Positions 14,811 to 15,119 of a stretch of DNA of 15,119 nucleotides are shown piece by piece (the stretch's first letter is position 1; each line of letters begins with the position of its first letter). The translations under genes were made by a program, and so were the position numbers. The stretch comes from UBA7672 sp035548775 (GTDB taxonomy: Bacteria > Pseudomonadota > Alphaproteobacteria > Caulobacterales > Hyphomonadaceae), in assembly GCA_035548775.1 (NCBI GenBank), contig DASZSI010000135.1, positions 1 through 15,119 of the forward strand. The letters run 5' to 3'. Under the pieces are notes generated by a model that was not told the origin of the DNA, searched no databases, and saw only the letters and a program-made list of their open reading frames with translations.

Positions 14811-15119
14811 CACGCCCCCGGCGGATGCTTCGCCCAGAACTCGCGGAACCTGCCACGCGGATCGTCCTGCGCGCCGGACACATGGTCGAACACCATCGTC
14901 GTCCGCTTCTCCAACGTATAGGGGGCCCAGGGAGGCGTGACCTTGTTATTGGGATCGCCGGTCGAGGCGAAGGCGACCCAGGCGGAGGCCAACTCGTCGG
15001 CGACCTTCAGGCTCGCGGTGTTGGGACCGTTGAGGCCGCCGCGGACTTCGTGGAGGCTGGGGCCGACGTCCGATCCATGCGGCACACCATAGCGGCCGTC
15101 ATAGGCGGGCGCGGCGTAA
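14810..15119 (-). CDS. Type-B carboxylesterase/lipase, C-terminal fragment (continues past window)
   Basis: The minus-strand frame is open from the right edge to the TGA at 14810-14812 and encodes 103 residues of a C-terminus. The text APAYDGRYGVPHGSDVGPSLHEV resembles the HG(S/A)(D/E) segment of type-B carboxylesterases, where this His is the catalytic base of the Ser-Glu/Asp-His triad. Further on, ELASAWVAFASTGDPNN and a Trp-Pro-like PPWAPYTLEKRTTMVFD stretch are typical of the family's last domain. The nucleophile elbow lies outside the window. The GTG at 15085 is internal, not a start. Same direction as the acylase gene, with a REP pair between; possibly a hydrolase operon. Substrate unknown. 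Confidence 0.88.
   Translation of the reverse strand, partial: YAAPAYDGRYGVPHGSDVGPSLHEVRGGLNGPNTASLKVADELASAWVAFASTGDPNNKVTPPWAPYTLEKRTTMVFDHVSGAQDDPRGRFREFWAKHPPGA

Overview
The window looks like chromosomal DNA of a GC-rich alphaproteobacterium. The evidence is a compact division and cell wall (dcw) cluster of alphaproteobacterial type, type-A RNase P RNA just upstream of mraZ, several periplasmic c-type cytochromes, and CtrA-like and DnaA-like sites in front of mraZ. A Caulobacterales or Hyphomonadaceae-like host is my best guess, but no taxonomic marker settles it.

Left part (1-8281, all minus strand): mraZ, rsmH, ftsL, ftsI, murE, murF, mraY and murD, read from right to left. murD runs off the left edge. 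Every junction overlaps or is separated by 7 nt or less, so this is one translationally coupled unit. It couples a regulator (MraZ) and 16S rRNA methylation (RsmH) to septal peptidoglycan synthesis (FtsL, FtsI) and to the cytoplasmic and lipid steps of murein precursor synthesis (MurE, MurF, MraY, MurD). The DNPR motif in MurE predicts meso-diaminopimelate peptidoglycan.

Middle (8282-9172): a 321-bp regulatory gap holds four TGGnn boxes with 10-bp periodicity (probable MraZ operators), a CtrA-type site, a perfect DnaA box and a hairpin. Next is rnpB (8603-9008, minus), then a 164-bp divergent spacer with a 15-bp tandem duplication and a palindrome.

Cytochrome region (9173-11567): one small monoheme cytochrome c on plus faces, across a bidirectional terminator, a minus-strand run of three different c-type cytochromes: a class I domain with a possible lipoprotein signal, a cytochrome c'/c556 type, and an anchored diheme type. 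No oxidoreductase gene lies beside them, so their electron donors and acceptors are unknown.

Right part (11867-15119): an unrecognised two-helix membrane protein on plus, then on minus a lipoprotein-like S45 (penicillin acylase family) Ntn-hydrolase with recognisable catalytic residues, an inverted pair of REP-like hairpins, and the C-terminal end of a type-B carboxylesterase that continues past the right edge.

Most of the window is core genome. I do not see a clearly new defence or mobile system. The strongest leads are the layered mraZ control region, the hairpin over the ftsI start, the orphan cytochrome cluster and the REP pair abutting a stop codon.
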